A stretch of 64,000 nt of DNA from an uncultured Eubacteriales bacterium (GCA_951801675.1 CATONX010000001.1:1-64000), one strand, 5' to 3'; numbered from the stretch's first letter, positions 22,853 through 32,660 are shown. Numbers and translations are program-made. The notes: generated from the sequence alone by a model not told the origin.

Positions 22853-23652
22853 TGAAATTGATGCTGCTGACGGCGGACCCCGTGTTCGCCGCGCAGGCGC
22901 AGGACGCCGGGGTAGACCGGATTTTTCTCGATTTGGAATACATCAATAAGATTGAACGGCAGATGGGGCGCAACACGGTCATTTCCCACAACTCGGTGGA
23001 GGATGTGGCGAAGCTGCGCCGGGTGCTTGACCGGTCGGATCTGCTGGTGCGGGTCAACCCCATCAACCCCAACCTGAAGGCGGAAGTGGACCGGGTGATT
23101 GCCGACGGGGCGGACATCGTCATGCTCCCCATGGTTATCGACGCGGACGACGCCCAGCGGTTTGTGGAAATGGTAGGCGGCCGGGCCAAGGTGTGTCTGC
23201 TGCTGGAAACCGCGCAGGCGCTCGTGCGCATGGACAGCATCCTGGAGGTACCGGGTGTGGAGGAAATCTACATTGGCCTCAACGACCTGCACATCAGCTT
23301 GGGGCTTAGGTTCATGTTTGAAACCTTGAGCGGCGGGATTGTGGAATATATGGCAAATAAGGCGAAGGCCAAAAGCATTCCCTTCGGTTTCGGCGGCATC
23401 GCCAAGATCGGGGAAGGAATGCTTCCCGCCGACTATATCTTAGGCGAGCACTACCGCATCGGCTCCACCAGCGCCATCTTGTCGCGGACCTTCCGCAACG
23501 AAACCGGCGGCGTCCACGACCCGCTCGACCTGAAGACGGAAATCCAAAAGATTCGCGCACGGGAACGGGAAGTCGCATCCTGGACGCCGGAGCAGTTTGA
23601 GGAAAACCGGCTTTTCGTGCGCGACTGTGTGAATAAAATTGTGAACGGGTGA
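22849..23652 (+). CDS. HpcH/HpaI-family aldolase (citrate-lyase-beta-like)
   Basis: A 267-aa protein starting at the ATGA overlap 22849. The TIM-barrel pattern of the family is visible: FLDLEYINK near the start, LVRVNP, DIVMLPMV, VCLLLET and the YIGLNDLH metal-site strand. The fold normally makes or cleaves C-C bonds with pyruvate or oxaloacetate using a divalent metal. In this operon, directly followed by a 2-hydroxyacid dehydrogenase, it may build an unusual hydroxy-acid substituent for the polymer rather than serve catabolism. That role is inferred from position only. Confidence 0.8.
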   Translation: MMKLMLLTADPVFAAQAQDAGVDRIFLDLEYINKIERQMGRNTVISHNSVEDVAKLRRVLDRSDLLVRVNPINPNLKAEVDRVIADGADIVMLPMVIDADDAQRFVEMVGGRAKVCLLLETAQALVRMDSILEVPGVEEIYIGLNDLHISLGLRFMFETLSGGIVEYMANKAKAKSIPFGFGGIAKIGEGMLPADYILGEHYRIGSTSAILSRTFRNETGGVHDPLDLKTEIQKIRAREREVASWTPEQFEENRLFVRDCVNKIVNG

Positions 23653-23657
23653 CAAGC

Positions 23658-24581
23658 ATGTTCGTTTTAAGTGAGATTGATCTGCCGGGGGCGGGGCCGG
23701 AGCTTACCATAGAAAAGATTACCCGCAAGGAACTGGCGTCATATAACCAAAAGGCCCGGGTGGAAGCCATCGTGGGCAGCCGGGCGATGGCCATCGACGC
23801 GGCGTCCATGGAGCTGCCGGCGTTACAATTCGTGCAGCTGACCAGCGCCGGGTTCGACGGGGTGCCGCTCAAAGAATACGCGGCCAAAAAGGTCCTGGTG
23901 GCCAACGCCGGCACCGTATACAGCGTGCCCATCGCGGAAACGGTGGTGTACGGCATGCTTCAGATGGCAAAGCGGTACCGCAAAAACCCCAACTCCCACC
24001 GGCTGCGCCTGACCCGGGGCTACCGGTATCTCACCGAGCTTGCAGGCAAGACGGCGGTGATTCTGGGTGCTGGCAGCATCGGCACCGAGGTTGCCAAGCG
24101 CCTTTCGGGCTTTGGGATGACCATCTGGGGGTATGACCCCTATTGCCCCGAAAAGCCGGAATACGAGACCCTGTTCCGGGACCTTTCCTCTCTCAAAAAG
24201 GCCCTGCCACAGGTGGATTTCGTCATATCCACCCTGCCGGACAACGAGGAGACGCGGGGCATGATTGACAAAACATTTTTGGATTGTCTAGAACCGAAGG
24301 CGGTTTTGGTCAACGTGGGGCGCAAGGCGGTCATCCAGCAGGAGGACCTGTATGCGGCCCTGAAAAGCGGACGGCTGGGCGGCGCGGTGCTCGACATGTT
24401 CGAGGTATTCCCAAACCCGGTTACCAACCGGTTTCGCCGGTTGAAAAACACCATTGTCCTGCCGGGGGTGGCCGCCATCTCCCAGGAATCTCAGCAGAGA
24501 AGAAACGATCACATTCTCAGGAACCTGGCCCTGGCCGGGCGGGGGGAAGAACCCGCCTATCTCATCAACAAGGAGAAGTGA
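23658..24581 (+). CDS. NAD-dependent D-2-hydroxyacid dehydrogenase family protein
   Basis: A 307-aa protein from ATG 23658. A GTG at 23649, overlapping the previous stop, is an equal alternative because neither has a strong ribosome site. The Rossmann core reads VILGAGSIGTEVAKRL with DPY after strand 2, then STLPDNEETRGMI, LVNVGRKAVIQQEDL and GGAVLDMFEVFP. The Arg/Glu part of the catalytic triad is recognisable (GR, E of FEVFP). The usual His after the C-terminal PH motif is not evident: the equivalent stretch reads LPGVAAIS, so activity may be altered. It is coupled to the HpcH-like aldolase. Confidence 0.82.
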   Translation: MFVLSEIDLPGAGPELTIEKITRKELASYNQKARVEAIVGSRAMAIDAASMELPALQFVQLTSAGFDGVPLKEYAAKKVLVANAGTVYSVPIAETVVYGMLQMAKRYRKNPNSHRLRLTRGYRYLTELAGKTAVILGAGSIGTEVAKRLSGFGMTIWGYDPYCPEKPEYETLFRDLSSLKKALPQVDFVISTLPDNEETRGMIDKTFLDCLEPKAVLVNVGRKAVIQQEDLYAALKSGRLGGAVLDMFEVFPNPVTNRFRRLKNTIVLPGVAAISQESQQRRNDHILRNLALAGRGEEPAYLINKEK

Positions 24582-24584
24582 CCG

Positions 24585-25553
24585 ATGTTTTTCAGTGTGA
24601 TCATTCCGGTCTATAACGCCCAGAGCTATCTCCCCACCTGTGTGGACAGTGTGCTTCATCAGGAATTCGCGGACTTTGAGGTGATCCTGGTGGATGACGG
24701 TTCCACCGACCAGAGCGGCGCCCTTTGCGACCAGTACGCAGGGAAGGATGGGCGCGTAACCGTGCTGCACAAGGAAAACGGTGGCCAGTCCACCGCCCGC
24801 AATCTGGGGCTTCGCGCGGCAAAGGGGAACTATGTGGTTTTTCTTGACAGCGACGATTTTATCACCACGCCCCGGTTCTTCACCGACCTTCATGAGAAGG
24901 CGGAAAAAGACCCGGACCTGATTTTGTATAAATATCAGAAATATTTTGAGGACAAGGGCCTTTTGGACTGTACGTTTTCCTTTGCCGGCATCCCGGACTT
25001 CCAAAAGCAGGAGGACACCATCCTCGAGCTGGTCAAACGGGACGCTTTCTTCTGCTCCGCCTGGAGCAAAAGCGTCAAGCGCAGCCTCTTGCAGGAGAAC
25101 CGGTTCTATTTCGACGAAACCCTTTCCTGCGAGGACATGGACTGGTATTACCAGGTCCTGTCCCAAGGGACGCGCATCGCCCTGCTGGACCAATCTTATA
25201 TCGCCTACCGCCAGCGGCCGGGTTCGGTGACGGCGGTGGTGAAGGAAAAGACCATCGCGGACTTTATCCGGGTGCTGCAGAACTGGTCGGGCAGGTTTCA
25301 AAAGGAACTGACGGGAGAACGCCAGCGCGTCATGCTTCAGTCCCTGACCAAGCTCTATTGCAACCTGCTGGTGGCCTTTGTGCGCTACCAGGGGGAGAAC
25401 CGGAAGGAATACCGGGAGGAAATCAAGGCGTTGGCCTTCTTATTTCAGTATGACGAAAATGCCCGCGCCGGGAAGTTTGCGAAAATCTACCGTTTGGCCG
25501 GCTTCGGCGGCCTGCTGCGGTTTTTGAAGCTTGCCGACCGCGTGAGAGGATAG
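24585..25553 (+). CDS. Family 2 glycosyltransferase
   Basis: A 322-aa protein; AAGGAG lies nine bases before ATG. The GT-A domain begins FSVIIPVYNAQSYLPTCVDSVL, with VDDGSTDQSG, ARNLGL and the DXD-type FLDSDDFI (about residue 90). A downstream CEDMDW block matches the ED motif of the catalytic base. It transfers one nucleotide sugar residue to the growing repeat unit. No membrane segment is present. Confidence 0.92.
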   Translation: MFFSVIIPVYNAQSYLPTCVDSVLHQEFADFEVILVDDGSTDQSGALCDQYAGKDGRVTVLHKENGGQSTARNLGLRAAKGNYVVFLDSDDFITTPRFFTDLHEKAEKDPDLILYKYQKYFEDKGLLDCTFSFAGIPDFQKQEDTILELVKRDAFFCSAWSKSVKRSLLQENRFYFDETLSCEDMDWYYQVLSQGTRIALLDQSYIAYRQRPGSVTAVVKEKTIADFIRVLQNWSGRFQKELTGERQRVMLQSLTKLYCNLLVAFVRYQGENRKEYREEIKALAFLFQYDENARAGKFAKIYRLAGFGGLLRFLKLADRVRG

Positions 25554-25560
25554 ATGGAAC

Positions 25561-26880
25561 ATGACAAACCCATTGCCAAAGGTACTGGTCGCCTCCACGA
25601 ACGCCTGGAGGGACAATACGGGGATCAGCACGCTCATTGAGCTGTTCAAGGTCTGGGACCCGGACCGTCTCGCCCAGGTGTATACCCGTTCGGCCTTGCC
25701 CAAAACGGCCGTCTGCCGCCGCTTCTTTCAGATTTCGGAAAGCGCGGTGGTGCGCAGCCTTCTGCGCCGGGGCACCGTCACCGGAAAACAGGTGGAAAAC
25801 GAGACCGGGGAGACAAATGAACAAGCGAAAAAGGAGCAGGCCGCCGAACAGCGCCTTTACGGAAAAGCCCGTAAGAAGCAGTCCTGGTTTCTCAGCTGCT
25901 GCCGGGAGCTGGTGTGGAAGCTCGGAACATGGAAAACCCCGCAGCTGGACGCGTTTGTGAAGGATTTTTCGCCGGACGTACTGTTTTTACCCATTTATCC
26001 TACCGTTTACATGGGCCGGCTGCAAAACCATCTTTTGAAAACAACAGGGAAGCCCGCCGTCTGTTATTTAGCCGACGATAACTATACGTATAAACCCTGC
26101 GGGAAGAACGTGTTTGCCTATGTGCACCGGTTTTTCCTGCGCCGGCAGGTCAAGCGGGTGGTGGAGCGGTGCGAGAGGATGTTCGTCATCGCGCCCAAGC
26201 AGAAAGAGGAATACGACCGGATTTTCGGGGTGGACAGCATTGTGCTGACCAAGGGGATTGATTTTACCAAGGTGAAATTCGAGCCTCACGAGCTGTCCGA
26301 CCCCATCCGCATGGTTTATACCGGCAAGCTGATCATCGGCCGTTGGCGGTCGTTGGCGGCTATTGCCGAAGCGCTGGGGGAGGTCAATCAAGACAGAACC
26401 CGGATGACCCTGGACATTTACACCACCGATTCGCTCACCCCGGAGCAGGCGCAGGCGCTCAACCGAAACGGCTGTGCCGTGCGGGGCGCGTTGTCCTTAA
26501 GCGAGGTTATGGAGGTGCAGCGCCAGGCGGATATTCTCGTTTTCGTGGAAAGCCTCAGCCCCAAGGAGTGCATGAGCGCGCGGCTTTCCTTTTCCACGAA
26601 AATCACCGATTATCTCAAAAGCGGGAAATGTATTTTCGCTGTGGGCGTTCCCGAAATTGCACCCATTGATTACTTTTTGCGGGAAGGATCGGCCTGCGTC
26701 GCCTCCAGCAAAGAGGAAATCGGCCAGAAGCTGCAGGCCTTGTGCCGAGAGCCCCAGCGCATTCTTGAATACGGCCGCTTGGCGTTCCAGTGCGGGGAAC
26801 GAAACCACGCCCAGGAAAAAGTGGCCCAAACACTCACCGAGACGATTACAGAGGTAAGCCGCCATGCAAACCATCACTAG
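25561..26880 (+). CDS. Glycosyltransferase-like protein (GT4 superfamily)
   Basis: A 439-aa protein that begins seven bases after the previous stop. The start VLVASTNAWRDNTGISTLIELF and the second-half block RMVYTGKLIIGRWRSLAAIAEAL, with LTKGIDF before it and a C-terminal DYLKSGKCIFAVG stretch, fit a GT-B glycosyltransferase. The EX7E motif is not clearly present. A charged insertion (about 75-110) is unusual. The stop overlaps the next gene by 17 bases. Confidence 0.78.
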   Translation: MTNPLPKVLVASTNAWRDNTGISTLIELFKVWDPDRLAQVYTRSALPKTAVCRRFFQISESAVVRSLLRRGTVTGKQVENETGETNEQAKKEQAAEQRLYGKARKKQSWFLSCCRELVWKLGTWKTPQLDAFVKDFSPDVLFLPIYPTVYMGRLQNHLLKTTGKPAVCYLADDNYTYKPCGKNVFAYVHRFFLRRQVKRVVERCERMFVIAPKQKEEYDRIFGVDSIVLTKGIDFTKVKFEPHELSDPIRMVYTGKLIIGRWRSLAAIAEALGEVNQDRTRMTLDIYTTDSLTPEQAQALNRNGCAVRGALSLSEVMEVQRQADILVFVESLSPKECMSARLSFSTKITDYLKSGKCIFAVGVPEIAPIDYFLREGSACVASSKEEIGQKLQALCREPQRILEYGRLAFQCGERNHAQEKVAQTLTETITEVSRHANHH

Positions 26881-27925
26881 AAACATCTACCATTCCTTGG
26901 ACGTGGCGAAATTCGTCTGCGCGCTGCTCATCATCGCCGCGCATTTCGCCAGCGAACAGGGCCATTTCCCCACCATGATCGACTACGGCTTTTCCATCTA
27001 TATCATCGCCGTACCCTTTTTCTTCTGCTGCAGCGGCTTTTTGTTTTTTGATAAACTGTCCCGTTTGGCAGAGCCGGCGGACCGGAAGGCCTACTTCGTC
27101 AAGTATATCAAGCGCATCCTGCTCATGTACCTGGTCTGGAGCGCCATCTATTTCGTTTTTGTAGCTGCTGGCTGGATCATCAAAGGCGTGAGCGCGCAAG
27201 AGGTGCTCCGCTACCTGCATACCTCCTTGCTTTTTTCCACCTACGCGACCATCTGGTTTCTGCCGGCCCTGGCGGTGGGAGTTGCCATGGTGTATTTTTT
27301 GCATAAAGTCTTGTCCATCGAATGGATTTTTGTGATTTCCCTGGTCTTTTATGTGATCGGCACCTTCGGCTATTCCTACGCGCCCGCTCTGGACGGGGTC
27401 CCCGCCTTGCGGGAGGCCTACCGGGTGTATGACGCTATTTTCATCTCCAGCCGGAACGGGGTGTTCCACGGCTTTCCGCTGATCGCCATGGGAGCACTGG
27501 TCGCCAAGCGGCGAAACACCGCTCCGGAAAAGAAAAAAAGAGGGGCGTTCTATCTGGCCGGCGTCCTGATTTTCGGCGTGGGCGTGGTGGGGGAAGCCTT
27601 CTGGGTCAAGCAGCAGTTTAACCCCACCGGAATGGATACCATCTTTCTACTGTTGCCTTTCACCTATTTTTTGATACAATGGTTGCTGACGGTTCCGTTA
27701 AAGGACCGCAAGATTTACACCCTGATGAGAAACACAAGCCTGCTGATGTTCGTCAGCCAGCGGCTTTTCCTGTCCGCGCTTCCTTCGGTGTTCCCGGCAG
27801 TGTTCCGGGTGCTGTGGAGCAACTCCTATGTGGGCCTTTTTTTGACGCTGGCGCTGGTGACGGGCTTCTCGGTACTGATCGTCAAGCTGACCCCGCGGCT
27901 GAAATTTTTGAAGGTGCTGTGGTAA
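26864..27925 (+). CDS. Membrane acyltransferase, family 3 (OafA/YrhL-like)
   Basis: A 353-aa protein starting at ATG 26864 with GAGGTAAG upstream. About ten hydrophobic segments are spread over its whole length. The N-terminal YHSLDVAKFVCALLIIAAHF carries the conserved R/K-x10-H arrangement, and PFFFCCSGFLFF is a family signature. Acyltransferase-3 proteins O-acetylate or O-acylate exported polysaccharides in the membrane. It lies inside the glycosyltransferase operon with overlapping genes. Confidence 0.88.
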   Translation: MQTITRNIYHSLDVAKFVCALLIIAAHFASEQGHFPTMIDYGFSIYIIAVPFFFCCSGFLFFDKLSRLAEPADRKAYFVKYIKRILLMYLVWSAIYFVFVAAGWIIKGVSAQEVLRYLHTSLLFSTYATIWFLPALAVGVAMVYFLHKVLSIEWIFVISLVFYVIGTFGYSYAPALDGVPALREAYRVYDAIFISSRNGVFHGFPLIAMGALVAKRRNTAPEKKKRGAFYLAGVLIFGVGVVGEAFWVKQQFNPTGMDTIFLLLPFTYFLIQWLLTVPLKDRKIYTLMRNTSLLMFVSQRLFLSALPSVFPAVFRVLWSNSYVGLFLTLALVTGFSVLIVKLTPRLKFLKVLW

Positions 27926-27928
27926 TCT

Positions 27929-29188
27929 ATGAAGAACAACGTCTTATTTGTCACCGGCTGCTATCCCAAGGACACCGACGAGTTTGTGGTCGATTCCAAG
28001 GTCATGCCTCAGAACGCCGCGAACGTGCTGTCCTGGCGCTTAATCGAAGGGTTTGACGCGAATATTCCCGGCCGCCTGACGGTGCTGACCTGCCCGTTCA
28101 TCGGCTATTATCCCAACATGTACAAAAAGCTTTGGATCCGCAGCCGCAAATGGGCCCACGACGGCGAACACCCCTGCGATACCCTGCTGGGCTTTCTCAA
28201 TCTCAAGGGCCTGGAAACTTACATCAAAAGCGTGCGCATCTACCGGTTTGCAAAGAGGTGGTACGGGCAGGCGCAGGAGAACCGCAACCTGCTTTTTTAC
28301 AGCCACTATGCCGGGTTCATGCGGGCGGCGGGAAAGCTCAAGAAAAAGCTCCCCGGCCTTACCTTGACCTGCCTGGTCACCGACATGAACGAGCTCGACG
28401 AGCGCAAGGATTTGCAGGGATTCAAGGGCAAGCTGAAAGGTCTGCCCCGGAAAATCATGATCGACACCACTTATAAAAATCTGAAATACATCGATTCTTT
28501 TGTGCTGCTGGCGGACAAGATGAAAGAGCCGCTCAAGGTGGGAGACCGTCCTTATGTGGTGGTGGAGGGAATTGCCAACACACAGCTTGCTCAAGAAGGA
28601 TCCGCCCCTGCGGGAGAAGACCGCTTTCCCAAAGAGGAAAACGAATTTCGCGTGGTCTATACCGGCACCCTGCACAAGCGGTACGGCTCGGTGATGCTTA
28701 CCGAGGCCTTTTCCCGAATCACCGACAAAGCCATCCACCTGTATCTATGCGGCGACGGGGACGGGCGGGAGGAGGTCAAGGCCAACGCGCAGAAGAATCC
28801 CAATGTCCACTATCTGGGGGTTTTGAAGCACGAGGACGCCATTCGCCTGCAGGCGAGCGCCGATTTGCTTGTGAACTCCATGCCGGAGTTCGGCATCCAC
28901 ACCGCCCTTTCTTTCCCGTCGAAAACGATGGAATATATGATTTTAGGCAAACCGGTGGCCTGCTTCAAGGTACGGGGAATCCCCGACGAGTACGACGGCT
29001 ATCTGGACTATTTTGAAGAAGAAACGCCGCAAGCCATGGCCGAAAAGATCATGGAGCTCAAGGCAAAAGGCCAAGAGACTCTCGCGCAGATGGGAAGAAA
29101 GAACCAGGAATTCGTCCTTGCCCATAAAAATCCCAAAACCCAGGTAGCCAAAATCCTGGATCTGTGGGGCGTTTTTCACGACCAATGA
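27929..29188 (+). CDS. Family 4-type glycosyltransferase
   Basis: A 419-aa protein starting three bases after the acyltransferase stop. The N-terminal LFVTGCYP and the C-terminal donor half with FRVVYTGTLHKRYG, LYLCGDGDGREEV and FPSKTMEYMILGKPVACFKVRGIPDE are typical of GT-B enzymes acting on wall or capsule polymers. Donor and acceptor are not predictable by eye. Confidence 0.86.
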   Translation: MKNNVLFVTGCYPKDTDEFVVDSKVMPQNAANVLSWRLIEGFDANIPGRLTVLTCPFIGYYPNMYKKLWIRSRKWAHDGEHPCDTLLGFLNLKGLETYIKSVRIYRFAKRWYGQAQENRNLLFYSHYAGFMRAAGKLKKKLPGLTLTCLVTDMNELDERKDLQGFKGKLKGLPRKIMIDTTYKNLKYIDSFVLLADKMKEPLKVGDRPYVVVEGIANTQLAQEGSAPAGEDRFPKEENEFRVVYTGTLHKRYGSVMLTEAFSRITDKAIHLYLCGDGDGREEVKANAQKNPNVHYLGVLKHEDAIRLQASADLLVNSMPEFGIHTALSFPSKTMEYMILGKPVACFKVRGIPDEYDGYLDYFEEETPQAMAEKIMELKAKGQETLAQMGRKNQEFVLAHKNPKTQVAKILDLWGVFHDQ

Positions 29189-29243
29189 ATGCGTTAGCCT
29201 TCAAAGGGTCAATAGAGAGGGGTCTATCAGAGAGGAAACCGCA

Positions 29244-30434
29244 ATGAAAGATATTTTGATCGTTTATTCTAAGATGGTGGTGGGAGGCAGCACCACAAGC
29301 CTGCTTTCGCTCTTAAATGGGATCGATTACAGCAAATACCGGGTCGACCTTCTGCTTTATGACAATGGCGGCGACCTGCAGTCCTTTATAAATCCCAACG
29401 TCAATGTGCTGCCCCAGGCGAAGGATAGCACCCGTCCCCTTGTAAAGCTCAGTAACCCCTCCTTCTGGATCCATCTTCAGAAGGCAAGGCGGCTGAGCCA
29501 TAAATACAAGAATAAGCTCATAAATGCCCAGATTATGTCCAAGTACGAGGCGCTCGCCTGCGGGCGGCCCCGCAAGGAATACGACGTGGGGATCAGCTTC
29601 CTGGAATTCTGGCCCACCGAGTACCTTTGCCGCCGGGTCAGGGCGAAGCGGAAGATCGGCTGGATTCACATTGACATCAAGGAGGCGGGGCTGCGAAAGG
29701 AACTCAGTCGGTCGGTCTTTTCCCTTCTGGACCAGGTGGTGCTTGTTTCCGACCCCTGCTTGCAGAACTTTGTGAGCCTTTACCCGGAATTTCGTCAGAA
29801 AGCGGTTTGCATGGAAAACATCCTAAGCCAGAAAACCATCCGGGAGATGGCGGCTCGTCCGCTGGCGGAACCGCTTCCCCTGGATCCAAACGACTGCAAC
29901 CTGGTCACCGTCTGCCGGGTGGCCTTCGTGTCCAAAGGGCTCGACCGTGGGGTCGCTGCTTTCCTGCGCCTCAAGAAAGAAGGCCGGCTTACGGGTCTAC
30001 GCTGGTTTGTCATCGGAGACGGTCCGGACCTGCCGAGACTCAAGGAGATGATCCGGGACAATGGGCTCGAGCAGGAGATTATCCTTTTGGGCCAGCAGAT
30101 TAATCCCTGTCACATTGAAAAATATATGGATGTTTTTTTCCTTCCGTCCCGGTATGAGGGAAAGCCCATGGCTGTCACCGAGGCGCAGATGCTGGGCCTG
30201 GTGCCGGTGGTCAGTAATTATTCCTCTGCCAAAAGCCAGGTCAGCCATGGAGTGGATGGGGTGATTATGGAGAACAGCGACGATGCTCCTTACCATACCC
30301 TGCGTGCGCTTTTGGACGGGAAGCTTGATCTGGCTGGAATGAAGGAAAACGTACAGAAAAATGACTATTCGAACACCGAAGAAATCCAACGATTTTATGA
30401 GATGGTAGAGCCGGATGCCGGTTTGTGCCCATAA
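29244..30434 (+). CDS. Family 4-type glycosyltransferase
   Basis: A 396-aa protein; AGAGAGGAAA precedes ATG 29244. The N-terminus has VGGSTTSLLSLLNGID, the Gly-rich start of GT4 enzymes. The C-terminal half has VTVCRVAFVSKGLDRGV, FVIGDGPDLPRLKEMI and FLPSRYEGKPMAVTEAQMLGLVPVV, the EX7E motif region. It is the fifth glycosyltransferase of the operon, so the repeat unit probably has at least five sugars or branches. Confidence 0.9.
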   Translation: MKDILIVYSKMVVGGSTTSLLSLLNGIDYSKYRVDLLLYDNGGDLQSFINPNVNVLPQAKDSTRPLVKLSNPSFWIHLQKARRLSHKYKNKLINAQIMSKYEALACGRPRKEYDVGISFLEFWPTEYLCRRVRAKRKIGWIHIDIKEAGLRKELSRSVFSLLDQVVLVSDPCLQNFVSLYPEFRQKAVCMENILSQKTIREMAARPLAEPLPLDPNDCNLVTVCRVAFVSKGLDRGVAAFLRLKKEGRLTGLRWFVIGDGPDLPRLKEMIRDNGLEQEIILLGQQINPCHIEKYMDVFFLPSRYEGKPMAVTEAQMLGLVPVVSNYSSAKSQVSHGVDGVIMENSDDAPYHTLRALLDGKLDLAGMKENVQKNDYSNTEEIQRFYEMVEPDAGLCP

Positions 30435-30457
30435 CACAAAGGAGGTAGGAAAACAAC

Positions 30458-31927
30458 GTGCCAAAACGCAGTAAGCTTGTCCTGGATTTTCCTCTGTTCT
30501 TTCAGCTGATTATTACCTTGCTTTCCGTGTATGTTCTTTTTGATACAGGGAAATCCTTCAACGGGGTGGTTACGCTTGTTTTGAGCAGTGTGGCGGTGTC
30601 ACTTCTCCTGATCGTGCTCAGGCAGCGGCGGGTTTTCACCCTTTATTTCTGCTTTATGCTGTTTCTGGCGCTGTTCCACTTTGGGCAGCTGGTGCTGTAT
30701 GTCTTCGGCGCCCGCGTGGACACCTCCTTTTCCTACGATCTCATGAACCTATATAGCAGCTACGATTTGCAAAGGACGCTCCTGTTCTGTCTGGTGGCGT
30801 TCAACGTGATGAACTTATTTGGAATGCTTTTGCTGCAGCGCAGAAGGAAAACGCCGCCCATGGACACCGCTAAAAAAGAGGCCCAGGGTCTTAACGACCA
30901 AAGAGGGCAGATGGTCTATCGGTTCGGCCTTGTCCTGTTTGTGATCCTGCTCATCCCGGTCCTGATCTACGACGTGCAGATGATTACCTCCGCGTCGCAG
31001 GTTGGCTACCTGGCCAAGTATACCACCGATACCGGCGTCTTTGGTGATCTGGAGGTTTACTTTTCCGCGGCAATTCTCTGTATGCTGGTGACGGCCAAAA
31101 ATCAGAACCGTCCCTGGAAGGGAATCTATTACTATGCATTGCTCCGGGTCCTTGTCCTGATGCTGCTGGTGGGCAACCGTGGCAATATGCTCATTACCGC
31201 CATATTGTACATTTACGCCAAGCACTGGTTTATCAAGCCCTATACCAGGAAAAACTGGCTTTCGGTTGGAGCGATCTGCATCGGCGTGGTGGTGCTGATG
31301 CCCTTTATCGCCTTTATTCGCGGAAAGACCAGCGAACTTGGTTTCTGGGAATATTTGAGCACCAACAATCCGGTGACCCAGTTTCTTTCCGAATTCGGCT
31401 CCACGCTGGTCACCCCTGTTTTATCCTTTCAGTATGTGGATTCCTTCGGCTTCTTGGGAGGAAAATCGTTCCTGGGCGCCTTGGCGGTCTTGATTCCGTT
31501 CTCCAATGTGCTTTTTGGCGGGATTAAGCAGTACATGTCCGTGGGCGTGCTGCTAAACCCGTATGCGCCGGCGGTAGGAGCGCTGGGCGGCTCGGTTTTT
31601 GCGGAGCTTTACATCAACTTCGGGTGGGCCTCGCTGGTGCTGGCTGGTTTGTTCGGGCTGGGCATTGCGAAGATCTCACAGGTGCTGGAAAACGGCGTCG
31701 ATGGCAACCATCCGTTGCTGTCGAGTATGCTGCTGTATTTTTCTTACGGCATCCTTTTGTATGTAAGAGGCGGCTTTTTGGATATTGTCCAGGTCGGTAA
31801 GCGGGTGCTCTATCTATGCATTGTGTTCTATTTGTTTAAAAACCTGGTGAGCAGAAGAAACCGTAGCCGTCTAAGCGGCGAGGAAGAGGAAGGAAGTGAC
31901 GGCCTTGAGCCGTATCAGTCTGATTAA
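30458..31927 (+). CDS. Wzy-like O-antigen/capsule repeat-unit polymerase
   Basis: A 489-aa protein starting at GTG 30458, with AAAGGAGG 12 bases upstream. Ten to twelve transmembrane segments run through it, with a larger extracellular loop in the second half (about 295-370). The pattern, size and position beside glycosyltransferases and a flippase fit Wzy polymerases, which join lipid-linked repeat units outside the membrane. Sequence conservation is always low in this family. Its end overlaps the next start by 32 bases. Confidence 0.82.
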   Translation: MPKRSKLVLDFPLFFQLIITLLSVYVLFDTGKSFNGVVTLVLSSVAVSLLLIVLRQRRVFTLYFCFMLFLALFHFGQLVLYVFGARVDTSFSYDLMNLYSSYDLQRTLLFCLVAFNVMNLFGMLLLQRRRKTPPMDTAKKEAQGLNDQRGQMVYRFGLVLFVILLIPVLIYDVQMITSASQVGYLAKYTTDTGVFGDLEVYFSAAILCMLVTAKNQNRPWKGIYYYALLRVLVLMLLVGNRGNMLITAILYIYAKHWFIKPYTRKNWLSVGAICIGVVVLMPFIAFIRGKTSELGFWEYLSTNNPVTQFLSEFGSTLVTPVLSFQYVDSFGFLGGKSFLGALAVLIPFSNVLFGGIKQYMSVGVLLNPYAPAVGALGGSVFAELYINFGWASLVLAGLFGLGIAKISQVLENGVDGNHPLLSSMLLYFSYGILLYVRGGFLDIVQVGKRVLYLCIVFYLFKNLVSRRNRSRLSGEEEEGSDGLEPYQSD

Positions 31928-32474
31928 GAATGTGATCCGGATGGCCGGCTGGAAGCTTCGGTATGGTAAGCGGCTGTCCGGCAGTCTGGTTCAGAATTTT
32001 GGGAAACGCTCTTCCATCGAAATACATAAAAACGGCCGTCTGACCCTGGGAAAGGCCATTTTTTCCCGGTCGAATACGGTGATCGTAGTCGCCGGGAACG
32101 GATCTTGTACCATTGGGAATAACGTCTATTTCAATAATAACTGCGCGGTGACGGCCATGGAGGAAATCGTGATTGAGGACCGGGTCACGATTGGAAATAA
32201 TACGGTAATTGTGGACCATGACCATGATTACCGCAATCAGGAAGCCGGGCACGTGGTTTGCAGCAAGGTCTCGATCGGCGCAAACACTTGGATCGGCGCC
32301 AACTGTGTCATTCTTCGGGGCTGCCAGATTGGGCGCGACTGCGTCGTGGCGGCCGGCTCTGTGGTCATGGGCAGCATCCCGGATCACACCATTTATTATC
32401 AGAAACGAGAAACGGTATGTAAGCCATACGATAAGCAAGAGCAAAAAAAGGAAGAGCTGGTGCAAGCACGTTAG
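31896..32474 (+). CDS. Left-handed beta-helix acyltransferase (hexapeptide family)
   Basis: A 192-aa protein beginning at GTG 31896 (GAGGAAGGAA upstream), inside the end of the polymerase gene. Hexapeptide repeats run through CTIGNNVYFNNNCAV, VTIGNNTVIVDHDH and VSIGANTWIGANCVILRG, with the catalytic-type His in DHDHDY. Family members O- or N-acetylate sugars of capsules. The following 186 bp (32475-32660) carry no clear gene. Confidence 0.88.
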   Translation: MTALSRISLIKNVIRMAGWKLRYGKRLSGSLVQNFGKRSSIEIHKNGRLTLGKAIFSRSNTVIVVAGNGSCTIGNNVYFNNNCAVTAMEEIVIEDRVTIGNNTVIVDHDHDYRNQEAGHVVCSKVSIGANTWIGANCVILRGCQIGRDCVVAAGSVVMGSIPDHTIYYQKRETVCKPYDKQEQKKEELVQAR

Positions 32475-32660
32475 GGAAGCGCGGATGCAGCAAGGAAGAA
32501 GTAAGATGATGGAAGGGAAAGCCGCCTGCATCGCCATCGAGCGGGATGCGTCCTTTTTTCGGGGAAGCTTATGCGGAAAGAAACCGGATTCCGGCCGCTT
32601 TGGCGATTGCTTTGCGCGAAACTGCAAACCAGATAAGGAATGGATAGAAAGGAAGAGCAA

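Noticed and set aside
32475-32660. A small protein between the acetyltransferase and pyruvyl transferase genes
   Set aside because: The frame from 32485 has no ribosome site and no recognisable pattern; it shares its end with the ribosome site of the next gene.
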